Below are positions 10,401 to 20,939 of a stretch of 64,000 nucleotides of DNA, in pieces. The stretch is from Anoplopoma fimbria. Lineage: Eukaryota > Chordata > Actinopteri > Perciformes > Anoplopomatidae. The position numbers and the translations under genes were made by a program. The notes below the pieces were generated by a model. It made no database searches and was not told where the DNA came from. It worked only from the letters and a program-made list of their open reading frames with translations. The stretch spans positions 22,541,052 through 22,605,051 of the forward strand of contig NC_072472.1 in the NCBI RefSeq assembly GCF_027596085.1, read 5' to 3'. Numbering within the stretch: the stretch's first letter is position 1; each line of letters opens with the position of its first letter.

Positions 10401-13400
10401 TAAAAACAAAACAAGTTGTGGTTTTATAGATGGTGGCCAAGAAACAGCCCTCCACATGAACCCACATAACAAACATGAGAGTTGTAACAATATTGTCATC
10501 TAACAAGGGGATTAAAAGCGAATAAGTATATTTCCCAACATGTCAGACTATTCCTTTAACATGTTAACATTAGCCTAGCATTTTAGCATGTTACATTCTA
10601 ACATTAGGGGTGTGATCTGTGGGTCTCTCACAACTTCATTCAAAATAGATTGTGGATTCTGTACATAGGGAATGCTAATATTAGGATCAACTCCAGTCAA
10701 CTGTGCACTACAAAAGCATGAAATAGAGTGAATTGTGTTTAAGATTATGTAGTTTTATATATCTGAAAAAGTTTTCTTAACTGTTTGCTATAACGTAAAC
10801 ACACGAAGGCAAATCTAAGACAAAAGGTAACATTTCTTCGTGCAACATTTGTACAAATTTACAATAAAAAAATATACATAATACACATTGGAAATAATTC
10901 CTGCACACAACGAGCAGTGCACACAGCAGAACTTACCGTAGTTTGACGTTCTGACCGGTGTAGGACTCGTAGGGTTTCTCCACATGCGTGAACTCAAAGT
11001 CAAACGTCTGGGTCTGCGTGAGCTCCCCTGGCCGAGCCAAGTCTTTGACGAGGGACACAAACTCATGGTGGTTCCCTCTGTCGTAGTACAGCTCTGTAGA
11101 AGACACGTTAACGGCATCAGAGAGAAATGCACTTTCATACATTGTGATTAAGACTTGTTCAAGCGTTTCCTTCAGTGCTAAAAACAGTCACAGTCAAATC
11201 TGTTCAAAATGTTTCACCTGAAATACTTATGGACTAATAACTGGGCCATCACAGTTCATCCACTGCAGCTCTAAACTTTGTTACATATATAAATAAACTA
11301 CCTCAGTTTCTTCTCTTTTACAAAGGCCCCCATTTTGCCCTTCTACTCCTGATCCAAAGTACTTCTGCTTCTTCTTTACTTAGAGAGAAATGGCGTTGGA
11401 CACAAAAAGGGAAAAGGGAAGGGTTGAAGAACTGATGAAAAATGTCAAGATGCATTTATGCTCTCAGGGTGTGGAAAGAACAGAGTAAGAGGAACTCCCT
11501 ACTGCTGCTGCAAACTCAGCTTAACTGGGCACAAGGCATTTCAATGAATGACAAAAGTGATTTAAACTGAACTGAATGTAGCTTTAAAGGATGCGAATAA
11601 GCTGAAGCTAGACTGAATCATGTGCTGTTTCTCTTAATCTAGTGAGCCCTGAGGCTGGTTTAACACAGAGGCAACCTTTGTGCAATTAGTTGCAGAGTTC
11701 AAATGTTCTTTTTTTACCATCTTACACAACTAAATAAAAAACTGACTGAAAAAAATCAGGTTGTGTGCTATTTAACGCACTCTCTCTTGACTAACCTATA
11801 TCAGAGCACAACACTAACTTTTCAAAGTTTCACCCTGGCATCAGCTTTATGTTGCCAAAACTGAAAACATGGTTGCCATTGTCTGTCACCTTCTATTTCT
11901 GAGTAAATAAGATACTACACAGTTACACGTCAGCTTAATGATGAAAATGTGACGTTAAAGACAAAAAGCTTTATGTACATGTATAAATGCCACCGATGGC
12001 AACCAAAGGCCAAGAACTGGTTGCCAATTTCTCAAAATAGTTGCCTATGGCAACCCTTACTGTCAAGCCCCTAAAGTTGAATGATTATACATGGTGAAGT
12101 ATTCAGATCGGTGACGGGAATACAACAATTTAAAAGTATTCAATTATCAGCAAACGTTCGTCATTCAAAATCTTGCATATGTAAAGGGAACAGAAGTCTT
12201 ACTATCAAAATGTACTTTAAGTAGCCAGTCAAAAGTAGGCAAGGTTTGATTTATATATATTATTACTGGGTTATTATCACTAATGCATCAAACTGCATTT
12301 TTATGTTGCAGCTTTTCAAGTTTAATCTGTAACATTTTATAAAATATATCATTTGTTTTGTCTGTAAATGATCAAACTGCAAAGTAGCCATAGTTGTTAA
12401 TTTATCGGAGTAACAAATGTAAAATGATTTATTAGAAAAAGTATTTTAAAAAAATTCAACGCAAGTTCCAGTTTGTTTTTGTATGTAGTTTGTATCGGTT
12501 TGCTAATGACAGCACAACACCAGCTTGTATTTACAATCTGCTACCAGTTGCATTCTGTGTAAATCAGCCCTTAACTACATTACATTACATTACAGTCTTT
12601 TTTTATCCAAAGCGACTTACAGGAAGTGTATTCAACATAGGTATTCAAGAGAACTACTAGTCACCAGAAGTCATAAGTGCATCTCCTTTCTTAAACAAGC
12701 ATCTTAAAGCATAAACCAGAGCAAAAGTATAGTGCAGAGGCAGATTACTACGAAAACAATAATTGCAACAGACTAATACGAATATAATAAGTGCTACAAA
12801 CTACTACGAATAGGATAAGTGCAGTAAACAAATTCAATAAGTGCTAAGTGGAAGCCTCAGGGTAGTACTTCTTGAAGAGGTGAGTTTTCAGTGACTCCTG
12901 TGTGACAGCCACAGCTTGTAACCTGACAGAACAGCTCCACGTTTTTAATAAATACAAAACAGGGGTCAAAGGTCAACGAGACAGCTAGCCAATGGCTGGT
13001 GTGTCAGCTGACTTTAGCTTTGCACCCACATCTGTCACGGGACCTGACACTTCTCAAAACTGACAGTGTGACGCTGCAGGGGTCCAGCTGGCTCCCTCAC
13101 ACCTGTACACACCTGTAACACACACCTCCACCTGTAACACACACCTCCACCTCCACCTGTAATACAAATGTGCAAAAACACAGCAGGCCCTCCAGCCGCT
13201 CACCTATCTGGCCGATGAACTCAATCTTGACGCCGTTGTGTTCGAGCCTCTTCCCCGGGTACTTGAGCGTCACGTTGACCTTCCCGGACACCGTCTCTCC
13301 GTCGTAGAAGAGGAAATACTTGTCCTTCCTGCCGTCTTCGCTCTTGTGCTCCGCTTTCTTTCTCGTCTCGGCGTCATTCAGAACTATATCGATGTCCGCG

Positions 13401-13426
13401 CTTTGACCAAAACCAAAGAAGCTCAT
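7333..13426 (-). CDS. vps26b: VPS26B retromer subunit, 6 coding exons, 333 aa
   Basis: Joined exons (minus strand): 13204-13426, 10937-11093, 9347-9511, 9061-9236, 8826-8968, 7333-7470; 1002 nt including TAA. Every intron is GT-AG and phases match. VPS26 proteins are arrestin-fold subunits of the retromer core (VPS26-VPS35-VPS29), which retrieves cargo from endosomes to the Golgi or plasma membrane; the protein is cytosolic and recruited to endosomes. The start MSFFGFGQS, the stretch VYHENDTIAKYE and the tail segment GDIVRKSMSHQA are of the VPS26B type rather than VPS26A. The VPS35-contact loop (KYEIMDGAPVRGE) is intact; its Ile233 and Met234 align with the VPS26A residues needed for VPS35 binding. 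Length agrees with human VPS26B (336 aa). The C-terminus is divergent and ends in acidic EEDDS. An in-frame upstream ATG at 13486 would add 20 low-complexity residues; I prefer 13426 because the family begins there. Fish may carry two vps26b-like genes, so the ohnolog is not settled. Confidence 0.95.
8405..8690 (+). repeat. Teleost interspersed repeat in vps26b intron 5
   Basis: Contains GCCAGATCCTACATTCCCCA followed by CAATGCAATTC, a combination I associate with a common fish repeat beginning TTAAAGGGATAC. Boundaries are approximate; no coding capacity. Confidence 0.45.
8826..8968 (-). CDS. vps26b: vps26b coding exon 5
   Basis: Acceptor GCAG|GAGAGTCC, donor CAGCAG|GTAACG. Encodes residues 242-288 (ESIPIRLFLAGYEMTPTMRD, NKKFSVRYYLNLVLIDEEER, RYFKQQ), the most conserved part of the C-terminal arrestin-like domain. 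Confidence 0.95.
9061..9236 (-). CDS. vps26b: vps26b coding exon 4
   Basis: Acceptor GTAG|GTATCACC, donor AGAG|GTAAGG. Encodes residues 183-240 with split Lys182 and Gly241: YHLKDVIVGKIYFLLVRIKI, IDIIKRETTGTGPNVYHEND, then IAKYEIMDGAPVR. The VPS35-binding loop begins here. Confidence 0.95.
9347..9511 (-). CDS. vps26b: vps26b coding exon 3
   Basis: Acceptor CCAG|CTACTT, donor CCAA|GTATGA. Encodes residues 128-181 with split Arg127 and Lys182 (YFLRATVGRRLNDI, then ELDIVVHTLSTYPELNSS, then MEVGIEDCLHIEFEYNKS). No ATG-initiated reading frame marks this exon, so it is recovered only by joining splice sites. It spans the linker between the two beta-sandwich domains. Confidence 0.93.
9576..9634 (+). 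repeat. Repeat R2, left copy (vps26b intron 2)
   Basis: CAGTAAGGGATGCCCATTGG and what follows (TTGGCCTTTGGCTGCCATC) match the reverse complement of 11988-12062 with few differences. Confidence 0.75.
10285..10360 (+). repeat. Fragment of a common teleost repeat
   Basis: GGAGCTACAGCCAGGAGACT...GGCTGGAAACGGCTAGCCTC resembles a short repeat that is abundant in teleosts. Partial copy in vps26b intron 2. Confidence 0.4.
10937..11093 (-). CDS. vps26b: vps26b coding exon 2
   Basis: Acceptor ACAG|AGCTG, donor CTACG|GTAAGT. Encodes residues 76-126 with split Glu75 and Arg127, including ELYYDRGNHHEFVSLVK and FEFTHVEKPYESYTGQNVKL. The tyrosine/aspartate-rich start is characteristic of VPS26B (VPS26A has ELFNDK here). 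Confidence 0.94.
11988..12062 (-). repeat. Repeat R2, right inverted copy (vps26b intron 1)
   Basis: Reverse complement of the 9576-9634 copy, with an extra internal stretch of about 16-20 nt. Together the two copies flank vps26b exon 2 about 2.4 kb apart. Confidence 0.75.
12576..12905 (+). repeat. Teleost interspersed repeat, copy A (vps26b intron 1)
   Basis: Starts in ACATTACATTACAGTC, includes TATCCAAAGCGACTTACAGG, and ends near TTGAAGAGGTGAGTTTTCAG. The first 265 bp is nearly identical to 52120-52390, except that this copy lacks about 13 bases of the TTTAGCAGACGC segment. Confidence 0.85.
13204..13426 (-). CDS. vps26b: vps26b coding exon 1
   Basis: Encodes residues 1-74 plus the first base of Glu75. 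It starts at the ATG of MSFFGFGQS (G at -3, acceptable Kozak context) and ends at ATAG|GTGAGC. It contains the first strands of the N-terminal arrestin-like sandwich, including KYFLFYDGETVSGKV and KIEFIGQI. Confidence 0.94.
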
Positions 13427-13579
13427 CGCTGCTTGTGGGTCGAGCTGTCCTCCTCCTCTCTTCTTCTTCTGTGGAGCAGAACACACCGGAGTCTCTTCTT
13501 CTTCTCGTTCGGCCGTTAGACGTCCAGCGCATAAACTGCTTCCAAGATTATTGAATATTCGGAGTTACAACCGGTTGAG

Positions 13580-13591
13580 TGCGCATGCGCG
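13580..13591. promoter_or_regulatory. vps26b: NRF-1 palindrome in vps26b promoter
   Basis: TGCGCATGCGCG matches the NRF-1 consensus YGCGCAYGCGCR at every position. It lies about 155 bp upstream of the vps26b start codon, where a housekeeping CpG-type promoter is expected. Confidence 0.7.
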
Positions 13592-13596
13592 GGCAG

Positions 13597-13604
13597 TCAC
13601 GTGA
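13597..13604. promoter_or_regulatory. vps26b: E-box resembling a CLEAR element (TFEB/USF)
   Basis: TCACGTGA sits 6 bp from the NRF-1 palindrome. With the preceding G (GTCACGTGA) it matches nine of the ten bases of the CLEAR motif GTCACGTGAC bound by TFEB and relatives. USF factors bind the same core, so the binding protein is open. Confidence 0.5.
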
Positions 13605-13760
13605 ATTGAAAGCTGTTTTTATCAAACTATTTATTTTTTTACTTTTGATATAAACTATACTCTCGCTGACGCATCAGTAAAAAGATTGAGGGTGGCAATT
13701 TCAAATTTGATTTCAAACTTTTCTGCAAATTGTCTGCGCATTTTTGGCGCAGTATCAACA

Positions 13761-13770
13761 GGCGGAAGTA
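13761..13770 (+). promoter_or_regulatory. ETS-type site GGCGGAAGTA
   Basis: The GCGGAAGT core fits ETS/GABP sites found in CpG-type promoters. It lies about 340 bp upstream of the vps26b start, beyond the NRF-1 and E-box sites. Low specificity on its own. Confidence 0.35.
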
Positions 13771-13795
13771 ACTCGGCTCTGTGATGGCAGCGCTG

Positions 13796-13811
13796 CACCG
13801 CTAGGGGGCGG
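13796..13811 (+). promoter_or_regulatory. CTCF-like motif upstream of vps26b
   Basis: CACCGCTAGGGGGCGG closely resembles the CTCF core (CCACTAGGGGGC type). It is about 370 bp upstream of the vps26b start codon and is followed by ordinary intergenic sequence, so it could mark the promoter-side boundary. Confidence 0.4.
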
Positions 13812-14151
13812 AGTTCTACAACAACAGGAGACAGATGAGCGCTGTGGTTCAACTTCAGTTCAGTATTTTAACATTTCTATACCAAAATAAATTCTCCCCA
13901 TATTATAAGCACTGCATGTTTTTCTTTCCTTATAATTATAATTTATTCAAAATTATTAATATTTAATAATAGTTATACTTACATTCTAATATACAAAAAT
14001 ATGGTAATTAACCAGTGCAGTGTCAATACCGCATTTTTAATAAAAGGTAAATATGCACCAAATATGCCATAACATTAGTCAGTCAAAGAAGTGAACACCA
14101 TTTGGCCATATTTGACAAATATATGCCAGAGTTCAATGTTAATGTTATTTA

Positions 14152-14370
14152 CAGTGGTGTATAAAGTACCCAAAAGCCATACTTGAGTAAAAGTAAAGAT
14201 ACCTTCCTGGAAAATGACTCCAGTAAAAGTAAAAGTCACCTATTAGAATACTACTTGAGTAAAAGTCTTAAAGTATCTGATATTTGCTGTACTTAAGTAT
14301 CAAAAGTAATTTTCTGATATTAAATGTACTTAAGTATTGAAAGTAAAAGTACAAGTAAATGCTGTTAATA
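14152..14370 (+). mobile_element. hAT-like non-autonomous repeat fragment
   Basis: Begins CAGTGGTGTATAAAGTAC and contains repeated TACTTGAGTAAAAGTA / TACTTAAGTATC units, typical of an abundant fish DNA-transposon end. No matching opposite terminus was found nearby, so only part is present. Confidence 0.5.
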
Positions 14371-15929
14371 AAAAAGCAAAGGGTCAGAATTTTGAGAATT
14401 ATGAGGTTTATTCTTTTAAGTGTTGTGGCCACCATGACCAAGGACAAGGAGTTGTGTTGAAAATAATTGGGTTGGCTGTGATCCATCCAGGAGCAACAAT
14501 GTTGAACACAATGGGCAAAGGTTTTGCTCAAGCTGATAAATAAATAAATAACTTATTTATTTATTTTTAACTTGAATTATTGGGTCAGAAATCTACTACT
14601 GCTCAAAGTCAATACTTACTGGCCCCAGTACAAACTGTTTTATATATACGTGGTTTTCATATAACAACAAAGACTTACGTTCATTGTCATGTTTCACCCT
14701 TCTGCTCATATATCTGCTGTGCAAAGGATTGTGGTTCAGAATAGCCAGAAAAGCATGCTGGTTTGCTCGCTGCAAAATGTGATTGTTGCCGTAGAACATC
14801 CTGGTATTTTTGGCATACTGCATTTTATATAGTATGTATTGTGACATACTAAATATTTTTCTGGGATACCACATAATATGGCAGTATGAATATCAGAATG
14901 CCTAGTTTGACATATGCACTGCTAAATCTATAACTACATGAAATATAAAGTGTACAGAGGAAGAAACTGTTATTGTGTGGTGTGTGTGTGTGTGTCACTT
15001 TAGCTCATTAAAAGAATCCTGTGGGAACAGATTATTTTAACTGCGTAATTAGTTCTGGTGACTTGTGAAAAAAGATTTTAACGTTCCTCCTTTGTGAATA
15101 GTTTTATGATCAAACCTGAGAACAGTTAAATGACTCCCATAGGGTTTTCATTTTTGTAAGAACAGAGTTGTAATGATGTTTCTTTCATAACAATGACTCA
15201 CTTTTGTGACAGCAAAGAAAAAAACCATCTAAAATTGTCTTTCAACAGCAGCTGGAACATCTGAGTGTCATATGGTGAAATCTCTACAACTACTCCTCAC
15301 GTTTGGACAAACGACTGCAAACTTTTAACGAGCATGGCCCTTCAAGCAAATGTTGGTTTATGTGCGGTTGGGAGCAGTAGGTGCAGCTGGAGCTCAGCTC
15401 TGATGTGGACAAATATGTTGTAAATGTGTCACCTCATCAAATTCATGCTGCGATATTTTTCTAAATAGGCCTCATCCTTGTGTCCAGTACAATTTGCTCC
15501 GGTCTCTTTCTCTCCTCACTGTGGCCTCTCACTGTTTGTTCACTGCAGCCATTGACAGAACAACTGGAAAGCCTCTATAATTTCCATTAAAAATTGGAAA
15601 TATATAAAATATAGGCGGGTGTTTCCAAGTGGAACCCCGCTAGTCCTTAAGGAAGTCACATATGATGCTGCTTTTCTGGCTTTTTTCATGACGACAATAA
15701 ATCCAAGAAACCGTCCAGAATGTCTTGCAAAATTGCCAGGAAATATGAGAAACTCGATTTTTAAATGTGTTTAAGTGAACCGCGAGAAAGAAATACTTCA
15801 TCAGATGTCCATTGTTTAAAAAATTCAGCTGGTGAAATTGTGATGTAAACGTGTCATTTTTTGTGTTCTCTAAAAGTCAGAAAGATGGTTTTCCAAGTAA
15901 AATTAATCCCTGGTAATAACATTTCAGGA

Positions 15930-16560
15930 TTAAAGGCACCCTGTGGAGTTTTATTGTAAACAGATTAGAAAAAGATTTATGCAAAATTCCCCCCTTTTTT
16001 TTAACGAGGCAGCAACCTTCAGTTCTGAAAAGTGAAGCCAATGTGGAAGTGCCTTAAAGCTGCATTCTCTCTCCTGTCCACCAGGGGGCGACTCCTCTGG
16101 TTGTATAGAAGTCTATGAGAAAATGACTCTACTTCTCTCTTGATTTATTCCCTCAGTAAACATTGTAAACATGAGTTTATGGTCTCAATCTCCAGTTTCA
16201 AGTCTTCTTCAATATAGCATGATGTTCATTCAGTAAATGATGCTCCATTTAGAGTCAAATAGACAATAAAGCAGGGTATGCTTTTGGGCGGGACTTACTT
16301 GTGATTGACAGGTCGCTGGGTGTTGTTTAGTCCAGGAGTTGTTTTTGTTCGGTTTCACAACTTTTAACCTTTTACAGTATTTTTTAACAGGATAGTTATT
16401 TGTCAAAAATGTTTCGCCTAAAAATGGTTTGTACAGCATTCCGTTAAACTTAGCTCCACCCTCCCAACGCCTCCGGTTGCAAAAACACAAAATGGCGACC
16501 TACAGGCTACAAAACGGTAGTCCATAAACAAATGGTGACGGTGACTACATAAACTTTTTA
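15930..16560 (+). repeat. Long teleost interspersed repeat
   Basis: The block from AAAGCTGCATTCTCTCTCCT through CCAGGGGGCGACTCCTCTGG and on to the AAAATGGCGACC region resembles a repeat I know from many percomorph genomes. Limits approximate; no open reading frame. It carries an exact CTCF-type core. Confidence 0.55.
16078..16090 (+). promoter_or_regulatory. CTCF-type core motif inside a repeat
   Basis: CCACCAGGGGGCG is a near-ideal CTCF core. It lies between jam3 and vps26b in the same orientation as the weaker site at 13796-13811. Confidence 0.4.
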
Positions 16561-17450
16561 TAAACAATTTATGTTTCTCACCAAAATATTCTGTGTGTAT
16601 TCCTAAAGCCTAAACATGACGCACGTATTGTTTCATTGTGTATTGTTTGCTAGCTTGCAGTCTTCGCTGCGTTTGTTGGTGCATTGCTGTTGTTTGGTGT
16701 GTTACTGCCACCAACTGACCATCAGCAGGATGTCCTTGTCCTTGTTTGGTTTGTAGAAATCCCTAAAAACACTTTAACGTTGAGAGAATGGTATAAAAAA
16801 TAGAAAGGAATTACTCTTGAATTTACTGAACATATGAACTGGATTGAACAACAATAAGAGGATGCAGGGCTCGTAACGTAGTACACAAGTGCTTCATAAC
16901 TTTCAGAGGTGTGCACCTAGAATGAGTCGCCCTCCAGAACCTCGTGGTCTGTTCAACTAAATGTCCTCCATGTAATAATCTGGAGGATTCCTCAGATCCA
17001 CAATCAGAAAGGTGTTTCTTTTCATCCCAAGTTGAACCAAACGGGTGACCCAACTCTAATTGATTTTTCTGTCAATTAAATAAAAGCTTCTGTTGTCTCC
17101 ACCGCTAACTACAATATGTCACCCCGCTGAGCTCATTGATTATAATGCTCTCTATCCAGAGACTTGCTGCCAGCTGGATGGTTACCACGGTGGAGCAAGA
17201 AAGCTGTTTTCAGCATAGAAAGCGGAAGTGCCTTAACTCCCACCAATAAATGTACGGCTATAGATGCTGTCAGTTGGACATTTGATGGACTGTCATATAC
17301 TGAATAGGATTTCCGTGAACGGCGGGGAGACTCTGGGATCGTGGAGGGTGATTCGTAAGATAAATTATGTGTGGCGGAACAGATGCAGAAATCCTCATTT
17401 CACACAAAAGCAAACACACATAATGTCTCAGGTAATGTTAGAAGTGAGTT

Positions 17451-17456
17451 TTTATT
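17451..17456 (-). promoter_or_regulatory. jam3: Candidate poly(A) signal AATAAA for jam3
   Basis: AATAAA on the transcribed strand, followed about 35 nt later by a U/GU-rich stretch (TTATGTGTGTTTGC). This is a good signal-plus-downstream-element arrangement and the first canonical one after the stop codon. Confidence 0.45.
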
Positions 17457-18981
17457 AATCACAAATAGAGCAAAACAACCCCCCAGCAGGCCCCAAGCGG
17501 ACATTCTACTGTATGTGAGTTTGGTTCAGAGCATCCGGCCTTCTAGCACGCTGTACCAAGTCCTCAGTCTAGAACAGTGTTAACGGTGTTGGGTCGGTGG
17601 AGCGCTTCCATCCTGGTGAGCGAGCTTGGTTTGACACACACACTGTGAACCGTCTCTCACCATCTTGTCCACATTGTCTCCAGCCCTGCTTTGCAACTCC
17701 CAGCCCGATCGCAGACAGCCCTGTTTCTGGGTCTACCTGTGGGGTGAATGTGGGCCTACATGGAGCTGGAAGTCCTGTTTGTTGTTGTGGCTGACGCTTT
17801 GCATGAGCTCTGCTTTACAAAAAAAACACTCGCAACCACCTGAATAATGAGAGCTCCGTTACGGCTGCATGGCACTTTTCATGAATACTGAGTGAACTCT
17901 TGGTTTGGACATCGTGTTCATCGCTGCGAGCCGTGGAGCGGCGGTGGGTTTCAAAATAAAATGCCCCCCCCGGCTGTCCGCAATAGAAATTAAAAACGCA
18001 CCAGGACAGTGTGTCTTTTTAAAAACGCGTTATAAACCAGAGCTTGCATGTCAACAGGTGTCAATCTTTTCCTTTTGCCTAATAGTGCTATGTGTCTTTA
18101 CCAAAAATAATTCCCACTATATTTAGGCACTAATATATTTCTATTTCTACTTCAACATGTCTACACCTTCAAATCTATGAAAAAAAAGGCTATTTACAAA
18201 TTTGCAGATACGTATGTAAAAGAAGGGAGGTGGTTGTTTTAGCGGTGACATCATTCCTCTCAAACGCCGCGCTTGTGGTTAAATGAATGTAAAACGGGAC
18301 GTCTCTGACAGCGTCATATAGCCATGTACACATAGAGGGGGAGCATGGCTGAGGAGAAACCGGACTACTGTAAAGGCAAAAGGCACTTAAGAGGAATGAA
18401 ATTTGTACAACTGAAGGAGGGGGAACGTATGCGTCTGTGTGCTGCGTGACTTGTGTCGCACCATAAACAGTAATGCACCTGTAACAGGATTCCTTTTTTT
18501 TCTCATGGTTCCTTGATGCAACTTGGAAAAAGCAGTGTTTCTTCTTCCTCTGTGCAAATGTAGGGCAGATCGTCTCTACCACGACTGGTGTTCTGTTAAC
18601 ATTTTACCACACTTCTCACTTCATAACAGCTGAACAAGAGGTTCTGATACATATCAGGTGTGTTTGTTTTATCTGCTTGGAGCCTCGACAAATATAACGA
18701 GAAGGAGCCAAGAGCAACAGAGCTTTGAAACAGCAAGCGGTTTGTTCTGAACACCGACACAAAGGTCAAATTATGACTGAATTTTAACGTGCTGTTGTGA
18801 AGAAGCTCTTGTTCATGTATGGAAGCCTTGAGAAGCCAGTGAGAAAACCAAAAACTCTGGTCATCCATTTCCTTATTATTTTCTAAGTAGTTTTCTCTCC
18901 TGTGATAGACTCAAAAACAGGTAAAAAAAAGGTTTTGTCTGGGTAATTTTTTGTGTTTGTGTGTTTGTTGTTGTAATACCC

Positions 18982-19173
18982 ATTTTGGCCACAAGAGGCC
19001 GAAGCATGCTTTTATCCAGACCGGTTTTGATTTACACAACTTGCTAACACACAATATACATGGTGTTTAGAGTGCACCGACAAATTAAAAGTCACCTGGA
19101 AGAAAACATGAATGCTTTTAGTCCTATTGAGTAAATGGAGTAATCGTACACTGGGACCTCTTGTGGCCAAAAT
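18982..19173. repeat. Inverted repeat with 17-bp perfect arms
   Basis: ATTTTGGCCACAAGAGG (18982-18998) pairs exactly with CCTCTTGTGGCCAAAAT (19157-19173), and outer TTTGTTGTT/AACAACAAA segments extend the symmetry. About 190 bp in all, MITE-like, in the inferred jam3 3' UTR. Confidence 0.7.
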
Positions 19174-20903
19174 TAAAACAACAAAGAAACAAAAAAGAAC
19201 CTGGTATTAGGTCATAAACACAGGAGAGAAAACAATTTAGATCAGACTCAGAAAATTGATCACAAAATATAAAAAAATCTCACTTGTCTCTCAGGGCTTC
19301 TGTACTCACTTGTTATGAAAGATATGATAAAATGTTACCATTTTCTCAGTGTTACAAATGGAAAGAGTTTCATATCGCCTCAAAAAGGACATTTTACATT
19401 TTTTCACCTCTTTACATAATCTTGAGAGAGAACAAAAAAAAAGACAAATATCTATATACAATCAGTACAACTGTTAACCCTCCAGACCCTCGCTGTATAT
19501 CACTGTCACACTGAAGTGCAGGGTCAGATCAACCAAAACAATAAAGGTTAGAAATGTCAAAACGAGGTCTACTCTCTAATTTGCACAATTATCAGCAGAA
19601 ATAGTTTGTAAACAGATTGGACAGGGACAGATTGTACACCTGACTGTAGTAGTCTGTGAATGGACTGTAGTGTCGGGGCAATTCCACTGATGTTCTTGGT
19701 ACCTTTAGTGAATGTATCTTAAATATAGGCGAGTCAGTAGTCAAAATAACAAAGTCCTCAACTGTCACTGTCAGCAACAGGAAGCTCTCTGTCCTCTATC
19801 CAATTTGTTTCCATTCAGAATTTCAAATCGAGGCTTTTACACAGTAAAACATCAAAGTAACACCTCTAGTATTACAACTTCCTTTTCATCGGGTCTGGAA
19901 GGTTAACCGACAAACCCTGTATTATTATTACCATAATTATTATAGTGTAATACTGAACGCACATATTACAGCAAAAAACTCTATCCTGGACAGTAAATTC
20001 AATATATACAAGATCAACAGCAAGCAAAGAAGGACACTTAAAAATCAAGAAAATGCAGCACTGATTGTGTGCAGTGTTTCACAGCATTGGACTGGCACTC
20101 TTCAAAGCCTCTTACTAAGACTATCTACAAACAAGAACATGGAAGAGTCTCACAACAGAAAGCGGGCGGGAAATTAAATATGTAAGACCGCCGATCAAGA
20201 ACCACATTGCGATATGCCGATACAAGTCTTTTTTTTTCTGTTTGTTCCGAAACAACTCTTTCTTCCGATTGCAGAAGCGTAAATGCTTACAGCCTGATGC
20301 GGTTAAAGTGTTACATATTTGTTTTTTATCCACGACCAAAAAAAACAAAACAAAAAAAACACATGTTAGTATTTTACAAATATTTAAAAAAGTAAACCTT
20401 TATCTATAGGCATTTTTAAAATATATTCCATCAAAAATAGTCTGACAAATTTCAACAGTAAAAAAGAAAGGTTATACAAATGACGAGAAGGTTTTGAAGC
20501 AAAAGTAGAAAGGTGTCATGACTGACTTTGGAGGGGAAGACGCTCCTCCTTTCTATCTGGCAGAATAAAGAAACGTTTCCTCCACCTCGGTCTGTGTTTT
20601 AAAAACCATGCAACAACTGTAAAGTAAGAACTCCATAATTTAGCAAAAGAATTCGGTTGGTGGGGATAAAAAGTCGACGAATGAATCTCAGTCCCCTATG
20701 TTGTGTATTAAAAGTTTGACATGTTGTTGTCCCGTGAAATCTCGTCACCTTTGGCAAACTCGAGCGGTTTGGATTTCGGTCGCGCCGAGAGCTCGGAGCG
20801 TTTTAACTGTGGCGGCTCCGTGGTCAGACAGCGTGGAGCGAAGGTCCCCACAATGTCACGTCTCCCGCTCTGCACGGCGCCCCTCATCCGTCCCCCTCCA
20901 TCC

Positions 20904-20939
20904 TCAGATCACGAAGGACGACTTGTGTCGGAAATCCCC
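20904..20939 (-). CDS. jam3: jam3 terminal coding exon 9 (PDZ ligand)
   Basis: Acceptor CTGCAG|GGGGAT. Encodes [11 protein letters not shown] and TGA (20906-20904). The eleven residues are identical to the end of human JAM-C; the final Phe-Val-Ile binds PDZ domains such as those of PAR-3. Confidence 0.95.
   Translation of the reverse strand, partial: GDFRHKSSFVI

Larger units (their letters stand above)
13850..17430. other. Intergenic region between jam3 3' end and vps26b promoter
   Basis: About 3.6 kb without supported exons on either strand; in particular no NCAPD3-like coding sequence is seen. It contains two recognisable repeats (14152-14370, 15930-16560). The remainder is A/T-rich. Confidence 0.6.
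17451..20903 (-). other. jam3: Inferred jam3 3' UTR
   Basis: No canonical AATAAA was seen on the transcribed strand between the stop codon and 17456. This suggests a UTR of about 3.4 kb, mostly A/T-rich with no coding potential. It contains a 17-bp perfect inverted repeat (18982-18998 with 19157-19173). The extent is inferred. Confidence 0.4.

Noticed and set aside
13427..13486. Upstream in-frame ATG extending vps26b by 20 residues (MCSAPQKKKRGGG...)
   Set aside because: Family members start at MSFFGFG; the extension is low-complexity leader sequence.
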